Source: Nephrocerus scutellatus
Lineage: Eukaryota; Arthropoda; Insecta; Diptera; Pipunculidae
Direction of reading: 5' to 3'
DNA: 64,000 nt
Assembly: GCA_947095585.1 (NCBI GenBank)
Contig: OX352763.1
Location: 40,040,010-40,104,009, forward strand
This document shows, piece after piece, positions 42,537 through 53,477 of the stretch; positions within the stretch are counted from its first letter, which is position 1; every line of letters starts with the position of its first letter. The position numbers and the translations under genes were made by a program. Under the pieces are notes generated by a model. It worked only from the letters and a program-made list of their open reading frames with translations, ran no database searches and was not told the DNA's origin.

Positions 42537-42899
42537 GTGGTCGAAAATACAGACAACAAGGGGTCAAGTCAAGTTAAATAAAAGTTTTTATTTAAGTGAT
42601 GTGCGAGTAAAACAGCCTGTCATTTGAATGCAAAATACAATACGTTTTCAATAAAATTAATAAATTAAATTTTAGTTAAATTAGGATTTTATTGGGAAAA
42701 CATACATATACACAAGTTTCTTGCAATTGTGGAAATAATTGGCTGGTAAACGCCAAGTACACAGAAGTATAATCTAAGCAAGTGCAAGTACACATAGTTT
42801 GTATTAAATCTTTATGTACAAACATGGAAATAAGTGTTTTTTACAATATCCAATGTAGTTCTTTTTTGAAAAAAAAGCCTTGTCGTGGAACCTTTTTCA
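42537..42899. other. Unassigned interval
   Basis: A+T-rich with no recognisable features. Confidence 0.5.
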
Positions 42900-43007
42900 C
42901 ACATGAGACACATTTAATAGAAAGTTTTTCTCCGGAAATACACATATATGCAAAATTTCAATTAAATCGGGCTTTGGGAAGTGTGTTAAAAATTGATCGC
43001 AAGATTC
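42900..43007 (-). mobile_element. HINE fragment, minus orientation
   Basis: Complement of GCGATCAATTTTTAACACAC, CCCGATTTAATTGAAATTTTGC and the GTGTATTTCCGG(A) segment: the 5' third of a HINE, without the terminal repeat. It fuses directly to a LINE-A 3' fragment at 43008. Confidence 0.6.
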
Positions 43008-43395
43008 CCAAGCACCGCAGAAACGTTTCCTGCTTTTCACTGTTTTATCGCTTCTTCCACCAGCAGTGCTTAAGTGAAATAGCCAGTTGTATGCCACCTC
43101 TCCTTGAATTCAACCGCAATACCCGTGGCGCTCAAAATGCTCATCAGTTTACCCTCAAGCCCATCTTCGGAGGTACAATTAAGTTCAGGGTTTTGTTCTT
43201 CAGCCGTACAGCAGGTATGTGGAATGCTTTGCCAAGCTCTGTCTTTCCACATCACTATGCCATTCAAAACATAAGCTCCTAGACTTCTCCTCTTTTCTTT
43301 TTCTTTTCTTAACGCCCACGCTGTGCCAAACATACAGCCGAACATTATAAGGGTGAGAACCACTTTTAGCGTGCGCGAATTATACAAAAACATTT
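43008..43395 (+). pseudogene. LINE-A copy A8, C-terminal pol fragment with 3' UTR
   Basis: Open in one frame from KHRRNVSCFSLFYRFFHQQC through PPLLEFNRNTRGAQNAHQ to AGMWNALPSSVFPHHY. It is close to the A1 C-terminus, followed by a 3' UTR whose outer-stem arms CACGCT and AGCGTG are kept (43316 and 43370 region) and a short A-rich end. Its 5' end joins a HINE fragment, so either the truncation point or a later rearrangement lies at 43007/43008. Confidence 0.85.
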
Positions 43396-43411
43396 TAAAA
43401 AAATATGCACC

Positions 43412-43680
43412 CTTGCCATTTTTAAACCCATCTGCAATAACTACTCTTGCCTCAACTCGAGCGCACTGGTCTCCCATTAAACCAATATTGGAAAATCCAG
43501 AGACTCCTTCTTTTGTTGAATAACTTGGCAAGTTCTGCGTTTCCTTGTCTTTATTATCCGCAGTCATTTAAGACTCATCTACATAGTCATCTATAGCTAG
43601 TTTCCTAACGCCCACGCTAAGCAAATAAGCAGCTTATTATAAGGGTGCAACACCATTGAGCGTACCTATGTAAAAAAACA
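43412..43680 (+). mobile_element. LINE-A copy A9, 3' fragment of the second subfamily
   Basis: Plus strand: CATCTGCAATAACTACTCTTGC, then CTCAACTCGAGCGCACTGGTC and CCGCAGTCATTTAAGACTCA. The 3' UTR follows with CCTAACGCCCACGCT and TATTATAAGGGTGCAA, ending in AAAAAAACAT. It is closer to the copies at 35037 and 53478 than to A8, which it follows after only 16 bp. Confidence 0.72.
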
Positions 43681-45599
43681 TAATTTTTGGCTACTTGCTC
43701 TGTCTGATGTTGTTCTGTCTAAGCGGCTGCTTCTGTGTTCTCTCTCACAACAGTAAATTCAGTGACCTAAAGTCAAATTTGTAGTGTAAGTGCAACAATG
43801 CAATCATCTTCCCGTTGCGGCGTTTTCAAATGCTGCCAGTGGAGCAGCAGTAGTGAGGTGAAATAGGTGTTTCTCCTGCCTATCAAGTTACGCGGAAAAC
43901 AATTTCGTCCGCATAACACTACCGCGGAATCAAGTTAATCATCGGATGAAAGCTACGCAAAGAAAAGAAGATGAAGAAGAAACATCGCGAATTATGTAAT
44001 AAAAATTATAAAATGCCACACGAGAAGAGTAACTGCGCGAACATTGGTTAGACGTCGAGGCGAGGATAGTATGGAAGCACATACATACCCGTCAGCCACC
44101 ATCCAAGTAAACAATAACAACAACTGCAAAGATAAACGTTGCAACTGTGCGGACTGCCGCTGATATTTTGTTTTATCATGCATCATAGCATGCACCGCCC
44201 GCTGGATGCTTCTTGATGCGGATGCGCCAAGTCACAAGCACAATGAAGAGAGTTCATCTTTTCTGCGCTGCGCTAATGCCCATGCCGATGTAGCTGATGG
44301 CTATAGGTTTGGGTTATAATAATGGTAATAACAACAATAACAATTATTGTCGTTTTGATGTTCTGTGAAGGCAACGCACTGCAAGTGATGCTGAAGCGCC
44401 AAGATGTGGACTTGAATGTGTGTACGGGAATGCCGTATACCGCCAGCCGATTAAGCTCGACTCAACTCAACTCGGCTCGGCAATGGTGAACTGTGCATCC
44501 TCTGAAATGTAAAACGAATGCTTTTTCATGATTAGAAAGCATCTTGGAAACTTAGTGTTTGTGTGTACGATGGAGGCAAAATTCATCCCAATTACATACA
44601 CACGATTTGTCATGCAACAACGACATGCAACAGCAACAACTGATCCTCCTGATGGTAAATCATTACACAGATGATGCGAAATCTGAATCACTAGACCAAC
44701 ATGACGACTGTGTCAACCGATGTCAACATAAACATTTGTGATTATGCTGACGAATTTCCAGAACATTATACCGCCCACCGGACACACATCACAAATCGTT
44801 CTCAGCTCAGTAAGTTATGAGGTAGGTCCATTGTTACCAACCTCATCCGTGTCCGCATCATCACATTCTCATTGCAGTTCAACGAGCGCATCATTGTTCA
44901 TCGGCAGCCTGTGATAATAATTACCGTGATGATGAGAAAACGACAGTGAAGGAAGGAGGTTTCTCCCGTTTGTTTTCTTGTTTTTATTTGGAAAAATCAC
45001 AGTAATTCAAAACTCACACACATTCACAATATCACAAGAGAAAGAAAAAATGAAATTCAGCTGCACGCAAACTGGAATGTTGTGCCACCAAACACCAGCA
45101 AACAACCAGTCAGCCAGTCAGCCAAGTGGGCAAATCAGCCAACCAACGCGTTAGCAGGAGAACAAGTTTAGCCAGGCCAGCTTCTTGTCGTTGGCTGTGG
45201 CTATTCTTTGTCGTTTTGCCCAGCACTGGTCACTTTAAATATACAAAAAAAAAAATTATCGAGTTTTTGTTGTTGTTCTCGCCTAAGTAATATTACATAT
45301 TTATTACATATTCTTGCAGATTGCAGTCATCAGATAGACAGACAGACGGACGGACAAGTCGCACATAGAGCGCATTCGCTTTTGCACAAAATCAAAGAAA
45401 CGAATTGGCCAAAGGAGAAGCTGGGAAGGAAATTTGAAATGTTGTTGCCTGTTGGTAACAAAAACTAGTTGAACCAGGAGGTATCAAAATAGAAATGCAA
45501 TTGCTATTCCTTTCCATGGGTGTCGGTATACATCTGATAATTATTTCCAATCGGATATTGTTCCATGATTCATTTAAGCATTTAAGAAACATTCGTCGG
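43681..45599. other. Unassigned interval, less A+T-rich, with trinucleotide-rich stretches
   Basis: Contains CAACAA/AATAAC-type runs (44100-44350) and AGACAGACGGACGG near 45340, and resembles fly intronic or intergenic sequence. No open frame has family resemblance and no splice pattern is convincing. Confidence 0.4.
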
Positions 45600-46260
45600 T
45601 TTAATGCCACAACCGTTTTCGGAACAGGAGCAGATAAAATTTGGAGGACCCGCACTGTAAACAAATAGTGTGCCATTTAAAAATGAATTGACCACCCCGT
45701 GCAGAAAATATCGATATACGAGCGGGTCTAACAAAACTTCGCAAAGTTGAATGATGTCATCATCTTTAAGGCATAATAATATTCGGCACGACAGACCGTT
45801 GCGGTACAAAGCCCAGCTTCTGTTGTTCATGTACACTTTTGGACACAAATGGAAGTGACCTACAATTTAAGGCCGAATCCGAACGGTGAACTGAGAAGCT
45901 TTCCGTAACAAGTTATTACTCTCGGAACGTTTGTCACCCATTCGCGAGAGGTGGGACACCGTGAAAAATACCTTCGATTCGAACCACGAACCCCTGCTCA
46001 GTAGCCATGCGCTTTTCCACTGAGCCACGGCGCCCATCTTTAAGGCATAGATCCTAGCAGTTAGGGAGGCGTGCAGGGCACTAAAGCTCAGAAACGCACA
46101 AATCGGAAGGGTTGGTATATATGTTAAAAGCGAATCTGCCATAAGGGCGATTTATGCAACCACAATAAACTCGAAACTTGTACAACAGGGCCAAGAAAAA
46201 TTGGCATCGATCAGCCGTTTCCTGGACATCACCATATTACGGGTGCCAAGGCAAAGTAAT
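45600..46260 (+). pseudogene. LINE-L copy L3, RNase H domain fragment split by SINE1
   Basis: Plus-strand RNase H remains of a LOA/I-type LINE. FGTGADKIW lies near 45615-45640, then NFAKLNDVIIFKA just before the SINE insertion. After 46050 the same frame continues as a stop (where a Glu is expected) and ILAVREACRALKLRNAQIG, IYVKSESAIRAIYATTINS and KLVQQGQEKLASISRFLDI. The order of strands and the AI..I....INSKLV motif are those of RNase H domains in LINEs. Removing the SINE and one 15-bp duplicate restores frame continuity. Confidence 0.65.
45776..46034 (-). mobile_element. SINE1 copy c, full length with perfect 15-bp target duplications
   Basis: Minus strand. A box complement at 46017-46027, B box complement GATTCGAACC at 45976-45985, body as in copy a, and tail at about 45776. 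CATCTTTAAGGCATA occurs at 45761-45775 and 46035-46049, flanking the element exactly. It is inserted inside the LINE-L RNase H remnant. A small deletion follows the B box compared with copy a. Confidence 0.9.
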
Positions 46261-46389
46261 ATAGAGTAATATAGATTTAAAGCACTTAAATATCCATGCT
46301 AGGTCAATTGAGATTTATGGCATCAAAATGGCGCTCACTAGCGCTAATTGAGGACCTCGCAAGTACAGCGGGGTCCACCACTCTACCTA

Positions 46390-46930
46390 CCTACCATAAT
46401 TTCCTCATTGAAGACCCTGCCCTTAATTTTTTCCATTTCTGGGAACAACCAAATATCACACGGTCCTAGATCCGGAGAACAAGGTTATTGTCAAATTTCA
46501 TTGAACCCTGGTAGGGCAAGAAAGTGGCTTGTTTTTTCTGCAGTGAGAGTAGTGTATAATGAATTGTATTGTGTATTTAAATTTTTTGGCAAATAAGTTT
46601 CTGTATACCGATTATCAGTTAATGTTTTACCAGTTTCCAATGGAATAGTACTCACTACTTTCTCCCAGGTGAAGTGAATCGACTTCATAACTTTTGTTTG
46701 GACTTTGTTGTCGCGCTTTAACTGACGGATTTTCAACTTTTGGGCTCCATACGATAGACTGCTGTTTTGTTTCCGGGTCGTACTTATACTCGTAGAACCA
46801 AGATTCATCGTCGGCTACAATTTTATTAAAACATTGACCATCTTACATTTTTCAAGTTTTCTAGGAAACATTGAGCCAAACGCACAAGTGCCTTTTTTAT
46901 CATCAGAGCTGATTTCTTCTTCAGGAGGTT
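46390..46930 (-). pseudogene. Mariner-type transposase remnant M2
   Basis: Minus-strand translation shows FGSMFPRKLEKCKMVNVLIK and the first catalytic aspartate block ADDESWFYEYKYDPETKQQS near 46830-46760. KARQQSPNKS follows in another frame, then a short SL.T.LTAEKTSHFLALPGF segment. The third catalytic block reads CSPDLGPCDIWLFPEMEK near 46460-46420. This differs from element M1 (the PDLGPCD rather than PDLAPND type), so it is another subfamily. The N-terminal domain and inverted repeats are not seen. Frameshifted and dead. Confidence 0.75.
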
Positions 46931-46944
46931 GCTTAATATTCGTA

Positions 46945-47160
46945 TTTTTCACGGTGTCCCACCTCTAGCGAATGGGTGACAAACGTTCCGAGAGTAATTA
47001 ATACCTTGTCACGGAAAGCTTCTCAAATCGCCGTTCGGATCCGGCCTTAAATTGTAGGTCCCTTCCATTTGTGTCCAAAAATTAACATGTGCAGCACAAA
47101 TGGTCACGATAAGTTAGGCCTTGGACCGCAATGGTCTGTCGCGCCAAATATTATTATTAT
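46945..47160 (+). mobile_element. SINE1 copy d, lacking the tRNA head
   Basis: Starts at GTATTTTTCACGGTGTCCCA, just downstream of where the tRNA-like part ends in copy a, and continues through the body to GTCTGTCGCGCCAAATATT and an ATT run. The missing 70 bases are exactly the tRNA-like region, so this copy has no pol III promoter. Confidence 0.85.
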
Positions 47161-47499
47161 CAATAACATATCATTTTCTGGATCGATCTTGGATCTTCGT
47201 CAATTTTTTCTACGAGGTTCGCCATCCACAGAAAAATGTCCTGGCTGGAATCTTTTAACGTTATCGATTACCGCGTATTTTTAATTCTGAACTTATCTAT
47301 AAGACAGTAAAACCCCATACGCTTAAGTAAATATTGGTTAATTATTATTAGGCAAATTCTCAGGCAAATGAACAACTGATCAGATTTTCAACCTAAGATT
47401 CCAAGTCACGTCACTCCACCATCTGTTTATATACTACTAACTTTTCCCGCGCGCTCCGCGCCCGACACACATGAATCCCCGTGTCGTGTCGTATTACAA
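47161..47499. other. Unassigned interval, possibly with a second Helitron-type scrap
   Basis: No gene. A CCCGCGCGCTCCGCGCCCGA stretch near 47448 resembles G/C-rich blocks seen near insect Helitron ends but is not diagnostic. Confidence 0.35.
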
Positions 47500-47592
47500 A
47501 CCAACAGATATTCATTTTTATATAAAATAAAAATGAAATGCTGTTTATTGGTAACCGCATCACTTGAGAACGACTGGACCGATTTGCCTCAT
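47500..47592 (+). mobile_element. Canonical insect Helitron 5'-end-like fragment
   Basis: TTTTTATATAAAATAAAAATG is followed by GAAATGCTGTTTATTGGTAA and CACTTGAGAACGACTGGACC and GATTTG, a block I know from the 5' part of many non-autonomous insect Helitrons. It ends where the HINE starts. Recognition is from memory of the motif. Confidence 0.5.
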
Positions 47593-48055
47593 TAAATTCT
47601 CTATTCACTTGCCCGTGGCGGCCGGCCGGGTGGCTGGCACACCAAATCTTGTGATCAATTTTTAACCCACTTCCAAAAGCCCGATTTTATTGAAATTTTG
47701 CATGCATGTGTATCTCCCATGACAACCCTCGGCCGCGGGGAAGGGGGGCTCCCATACAAATATTTTACAAAAAGTACCCGATTTTCTTCAAATTTTATAC
47801 ACATGTGTATCTCCAATGTTAAACATTTTTTGTAAAAATTTGGTAGTGATCGGCCCCGGGGTCGGGGGGCACCCATACAAACTTTATTAAAAGAAGTACC
47901 CGATTTTCTTCAAATTTTATACGCATGTGTATCTCCGATGGACAATACTTTTTGTAAAAATTTTGGAGTGATCAGGATAAGGGGACCCTTTGCACTTTGT
48001 GTATCAATTAGAGAATTTACACGAAAAATTGTTATGGGTTGTTTTTTTTTTATTT
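47593..48055 (+). mobile_element. HINE with GGCC/CTGG microsatellite variant
   Basis: TTAAATTCTCTATTCACTTGC start, a GGCGGCCGGCCGGGTGGCTGG microsatellite-like run, TTGTGATCAATTTTTAACCC, and three CCGATTTTCTTCAAATTTTA/CATGTGTATCTCC units. The terminus ATTAGAGAATTTACACG and ATGGGTTG with a T run closes it. The 3' hairpin is weaker than in the others. Confidence 0.8.
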
Positions 48056-50984
48056 TAAAATGTTCGTCATAAACGGAATTGGAAAATATGCCCGAAAATT
48101 TGGGAAAAACTGAAAGTATTCTTTTTAATGGGATTTTTGTATGAACTTGCGACCATAACTCACGATTCGAACGATGAATTTGCGTAATTCTTTATTTTAT
48201 GGTTTTGTTCGTTATGGTCCTGGGATATGTTCCAGTGTCGGAAACTTTGAGGAGCACTGTTTATACAAGTATCTACCCGTAACTAGTTTTTAGTTTTTAT
48301 ATTTACTCCTGTGGTTTGTAGTTCTGCGGTTTGGACTTTTATTTCTTCATAATCTTGGATATTTTCTTTGTTTTTAACTGCACTTCTTCCTCTGACTAAA
48401 TTTCCCGGGTGAATGGTATCATATTTCTTGTAACCTCTAAATCGTGAAGCATAATCAACTTCATTTACATCCTAGTCCTAAATTAAGAACAAATAGCCAA
48501 TGGCCTTTTGCCACGCTCTCTTTTATTGGCATTTTGTCCGCTCTGTATTTGAAATTGAATTATTCATGCTTGGAGTTTTGTCCATTAGGCGGAAGAGGAC
48601 GTCCGGTAGCATAATTATCTTGGTTTCAGTCAGCCGCTAGATAGCTCGTGAGACAGTGGTTCTTATGTTTGCATTGTTTGGGTTTTCACAGTAATTTAAA
48701 TCGATTCGACGTTTAACCTGACTTGGTAATGCAATTTCGGAAGATGGATGTGACAAATTACAAAATCCCAAAACTAATATCCCTAAACCAAAATCCTAAT
48801 ATGGTCACATTTGACAATGTGCTATGTATACCCAACTGATGTATCTTTTTATAGGAGTTTTTCCTTTTAAAAAGCTATTCTCGAAAACTTATATTATTAT
48901 TCTATATATTAATCTTTCTATTACAGCTGAGTTGGTGGTATGCAAATTGCTTTTTTTAAAGTGGCCCACAGATAGCTTGTTACTATAAGAAGATTTTCCA
49001 AAGTTGCAAAGTGATGTACCAAATATAAGGAATTTGTATCTTAGTCATCTAATGCTCTCTTTTATAAAAAAAATTACCTTCAAAAATACAACAGCAATGG
49101 GTTCAGAAGAAAAATCTGAGCGTTTCCTTATATTTTCCTGTAATACGACATCGTGCTGAGACCGTAGGCGTACAATAAAAAGTATTACCTGTTGAGTGAA
49201 TTAATGAATGCCGGACTCATGGAAGCAATTTTTCAAACCAACACCAGACAACCAATACGATCGGTGAAACACAAAAATGTGAACATTCCGAAAAGCATAA
49301 ATTCAAAATTTAATTCTCTCTGTACGGTAATAACTCGGATTGTCATCTTAGGGGCACAACAGATCGCCTAGGCGTTACAGTTTTCGATGAACCATAGTGG
49401 TGATGACGCTGTCTGGGACAGCAGCAATGAATTTGCGTAGGCTGCTGGACTTAATGTTGCAAAACCCTAAAACCATACAAAAACCAGTTGACACCGTTGC
49501 CACTGTCAGCACCAATACGCTGGACAAGTTGTTCTTTAATGGCAGCCAGACAGACAGTCAGACATAAGAATTGACGACGATGATGATGGCAATACTGGGC
49601 AGCGTTGCATTTCCTCAACGAAGGCCAAGACGTGATTTGAAATTTGATTGCTCCCGTCGGCAGGCACATTGGCAAGCATTGCGACATGAGCAACATGATA
49701 GGTGCATACGTGTAAGCCCTGTTGTTGCCTTATAAACTTTCAGTCGATTGCGGTGTGGTGTGGTATGGCGGATGCGCGTTCAAGTCAATGATCGATAGAA
49801 AAATTATGCGCCACACATTGTGGGTTTTGAAGGTTTTTCACCATCACCATCACCATCCAACACCATCATCGTCAATCAGCAAGCATCAGCATACGATCGA
49901 CCTTTTCAGTTTCAATTCGATTTTCGTTAATTTTGTGGCTGAGCTGTGTGCGTCTTGGAACAGCTTGAAAGGCATACATATATACACATGTGTGCTATGG
50001 TCGGTCGTGTGGGTTGGGCTCCCAATTTATCAGATTGTTGTAGAGTCACTGGTATACTGCACCGCACCTGCTTCATCAATCTGAAAAAAGTTAAAAATAT
50101 GATTTATCCTTCAACATTTGTTTGCATGAAATGCAAATGTGAGTTTGATTTGACGGCACAGCAGCAATTCTTTGCGTTTGATTTATGAATTTAATTTTCA
50201 TGGCTATAAAGGTGAAAAATGTTGCTTGGTATTTTTCAATTCCGAGAAATAAAGTTTAAAGTAAAGTGAACTTTTAACCCATTTTCCAAGTGACATTTTA
50301 AAGACATTTTACATTCAACATCAGACAGTCATCAGGACTTTTGATTCCTCAATAGTGTTCTTCTTTCAAAACACTACAATCTACGCCGACTACTCTCCAC
50401 TTACTGATCTTGGTGGTAACGTTATCGAAACAAGGCGTTCTAGGCCGTCTTTTACTTTTTATCCTTTTTTTGCATTCCTATCGGTCTTCCCGATGATCCC
50501 GTTTTATTTTAACAAATTGGACAATATTCGGTCGTTTTGTCATTGGAATGGTTTCTGTAAGTTCTCCGCCATTAAACCACGTTAGCGCAGTGACGGGTCA
50601 AATATTATTTCGTTTGTCGGCCCAATGATAGAGAATTCAGTATTCGTTATGTTGTGTGTGCGCAGAGGTATTAATGGAAAGTGAACGATGGTGTAAAGAA
50701 AAAGTGTAGCAGAGAGGAATAGATTCTTGAATGGTTATTTTTATGTGAACACAGCTAAGCGGTTATCTAATAACCGTTACCTCTGCTGTGCGGAATAACT
50801 GTAAAATTGTCAGTAGAATATACTCAGCTAAAGCTGATAGATGTCTTTGGACACGCAATCCCCATATGAATTCAGATATATTTTCGGGCTTTCTTCCTCT
50901 TCGCTTCGTTCGTCACGTGAAAGCTTCATATATAATTCATTGTGGAGTGAAGACCTACAAATTTAGCCGATGTACTCGTATATC
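48056..50984. other. Long unassigned interval
   Basis: No recognised gene or element in 2.9 kb. A (CACCAT)n stretch lies near 49841-49860, and G/T-rich patches occur near 48200-48400. Open stretches, including a 120-codon one at 49722-50084, lack an ATG and show only microsatellite-derived His runs. Confidence 0.45.
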
Positions 50985-53190
50985 AATCCAGGAGATGCGC
51001 TGGACGGGGAATGGTGTCTAACAAAAGCTTTAAGCAATAAATGAACGGCTATGCACCCTTCGCGTGCGGGGCAGATTTAAACACATAAGACTCATAAACG
51101 TTCACGCACCTACAGAGGATTCCCCAGATGGTGAAAAGGAAGCATTCTATGAATCAATCGAACTGGAACTCATGCCTGTCCTCAGTATGACGTAAAAACC
51201 ATTATGGGGGATATGAATGCCAAAATAGATAGAGAGCCAGTATTCAGGCAGTACATTGGAACCCATAACTTACACGAGAACACTAATGACAATGGACAAC
51301 GAGTCATAGAGATGGCAGCAAGCAATAATTTGCCACCTGGGTATATTCTGATGGAGCTACTCGCAGCCAGATATACCATGTGTTGATAGACCGCTGACAC
51401 AACCCGAACTTGATGACGGTACGAACGTACCGAGGTGCCAACGTCGACTCGGACCAATATCTTGTTGGTATGTTGCTCCGAGCGCATCAGATTCAAGTCA
51501 ACACGGCTGCCCTTCGCAACGAAGAGACCAGAAACAACTACGGTCAAGCGATAGGACTCGCCCTAAATGCAGGGAAAATAAGCCTTAAGAATACTGTCAT
51601 TAGTACTGCTGACTCCATCTTAGGCAGTAGTCGTAGAGATCGGTACGACTGGTTCGATAACGAATGTAAGCTAGCGACTAAAAGTAAGAATGTTGCATAC
51701 CGAGCAATGCAAAAATCTCATAGAACGCAGGCACGCGAAGATGAATATAAAGAGCTTAGAAGAAATGAAAAAACAGTTCACTGGCGAAAGAAAGCAGCCT
51801 GGGAGAAGAATCTCGTCCATGAACTTGAACAGTACATAGAGCAAGGACTGCATCAAGCGCGGAAGTTCTACCAAAGAGTTCGCGGTATGACGCAATATAC
51901 ACCGCGTTACACATACTGGAAGGACAAAGAGGGTAATCTGATCACTGATCTTAAAGGCATCTTAGAACGATGGGAAGAGCACTTTCATGAGTTGCTAAAT
52001 GGGCAGATAACTGAGTAATTGGAGGCTCCACCAATTACCGAAGATCATACTATGATACCGCCACCAAGCATAGACGAAGTTAGCAGAGCGATAAATCGGC
52101 TCAAAAATAATAAGGCCCGGGATGTAATGAAATCCCAGCGGAACTGATAAAAATAGGAGGCCCCACATTACACCAAGTAACTCATGAACTAATAGTGCAA
52201 GTATGGGAGGAGGAAGCTATACCAGAAGACTGGCGAAGAGGTGATGGAAAAATGTCTAGAGATTCAAAACTCACTACACCATCTTTTTATAGACTTTAAA
52301 GCCGCCTATGATAGCATAGCCAGAGTAGAACTTTATAAAGCCATGAGAGCATTCGGCATACCATATAAACTGACACGACTATGTAGGTTGACCATGAGCC
52401 ATGTTACAGGCCAAGTAAAAACATCCGGATCACTATCAAGCCCATTCAACATCTATAACGGGCTCCGACAAGCATCCGTCCTCTTCAACCTAGCGTTGGA
52501 AAAAGTGATTCGAGACTCTGACGTAACTGTGAGAGGAACAATCCACTATAAGTCCATTCAGATACTGGCTTACGCAGACTATATTGACATCGTTGGTAGA
52601 AACCGAAGAGCTGTACAGGAAACTTTCATCCAGATAGAGCAGGCGGCACGAATTCTGGGGCTGCACATAAATGGGAGCAAAACCAAGTACATTGGTGGCC
52701 ATGGCCACGTCTACGAGTAGAAGATTCAACATTGGCCCCTCAATTCAAATAATGGAACGCGAATTTGAAGTAGTGCAATCCTTTAACTATCTCGGGTCAA
52801 CTAAAGCAGCCGAGAACAGTATGGAATCAGAAATACGCGCACGGTTGCTTTAAGCTAACAAAGCCTACTATAGTCTGTCAAGACTCTTCAATTCTACGAA
52901 TTTAACCATAACATCCAAGCTGCTGTATATAGGACAATGGTCATACCAGTACTTACATATGGATCCGTGACTTGGGTGCTTAGCAAAAAGCATTCTGACC
53001 TCTAAGCCGCGTTCGAGAGAAAAGTCTTACGGAGAATTGTTAGCCCCTTAGAAAGGACGATTCCGGAGACTCTATAATAATGATCTATGAGCGTTACCGC
53101 GATGTCGACATCGTTAAAAAAATTAAGCTCGGTAGGCTCCGGTGGGCAGGACACCTAGCTCGCATGAGCGAAGAGGATCCGTAATAATGG
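50985..53190 (+). pseudogene. LINE-C copy C4, RTE-like pol with endonuclease, linker and RT
   Basis: Starts in the endonuclease with SIQEMRWTGNGV, then GDMNAKIDREPVFRQYIGTH and NTNDNGQRVIEMAASNN. The linker at 51410-52018 is a 202-codon open stretch with DSILGSSRRDRYDWFDNECK and GILERWEEHFHELLNGQ. The RT (52241-52720) has LHHLFIDFKAAYDSIARVELYKAM and a shortened GLRQASVLF where GD.LA is deleted. At 52571-52582 YADY stands in place of YADD, so the second catalytic Asp is lost. C-terminal pieces with YGSVTWVLSKKH-like and LGRLRWAGHLARMSEED reach 53190. Such endonucleases are often misnamed craniofacial development protein 2. Confidence 0.85.
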
Positions 53191-53477
53191 TCTTTTTTAT
53201 GGGCTATGTTATTAGCAGCCATCACGTAGACATAGAGTGTTAATCGTCAGTTCACCATTCAGAACAGAACCAATCAGAGCAAATTTGCCGTATCTGTACC
53301 TCTGTGCATTTATACTACATGTTATTTCCCCTATTCTGCTGATGGCTGACCACCAATGGCTAATTATTATGATCAGTTTTTACACTTAAGTATTTTTCAT
53401 ACCTGACCGTATGGCTATGGCTTCGTTAAGCTTCACAAATATAGCTCTCGCACACTCACACCTGCGACCTCGACTCT
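53191..53477. other. Short unassigned interval
   Basis: No recognised element between LINE-C copy C4 and LINE-A copy A10. Confidence 0.5.

Noticed and set aside
49722..50084. 120-codon open stretch with a six-His run
   Set aside because: No ATG at the start, and the His run comes from a CACCAT microsatellite.
50985..52018. Host gene similar to craniofacial development protein 2
   Set aside because: The name is a common misannotation of the RTE-like LINE endonuclease. RT sequence follows in the same copy and other copies exist in the window.
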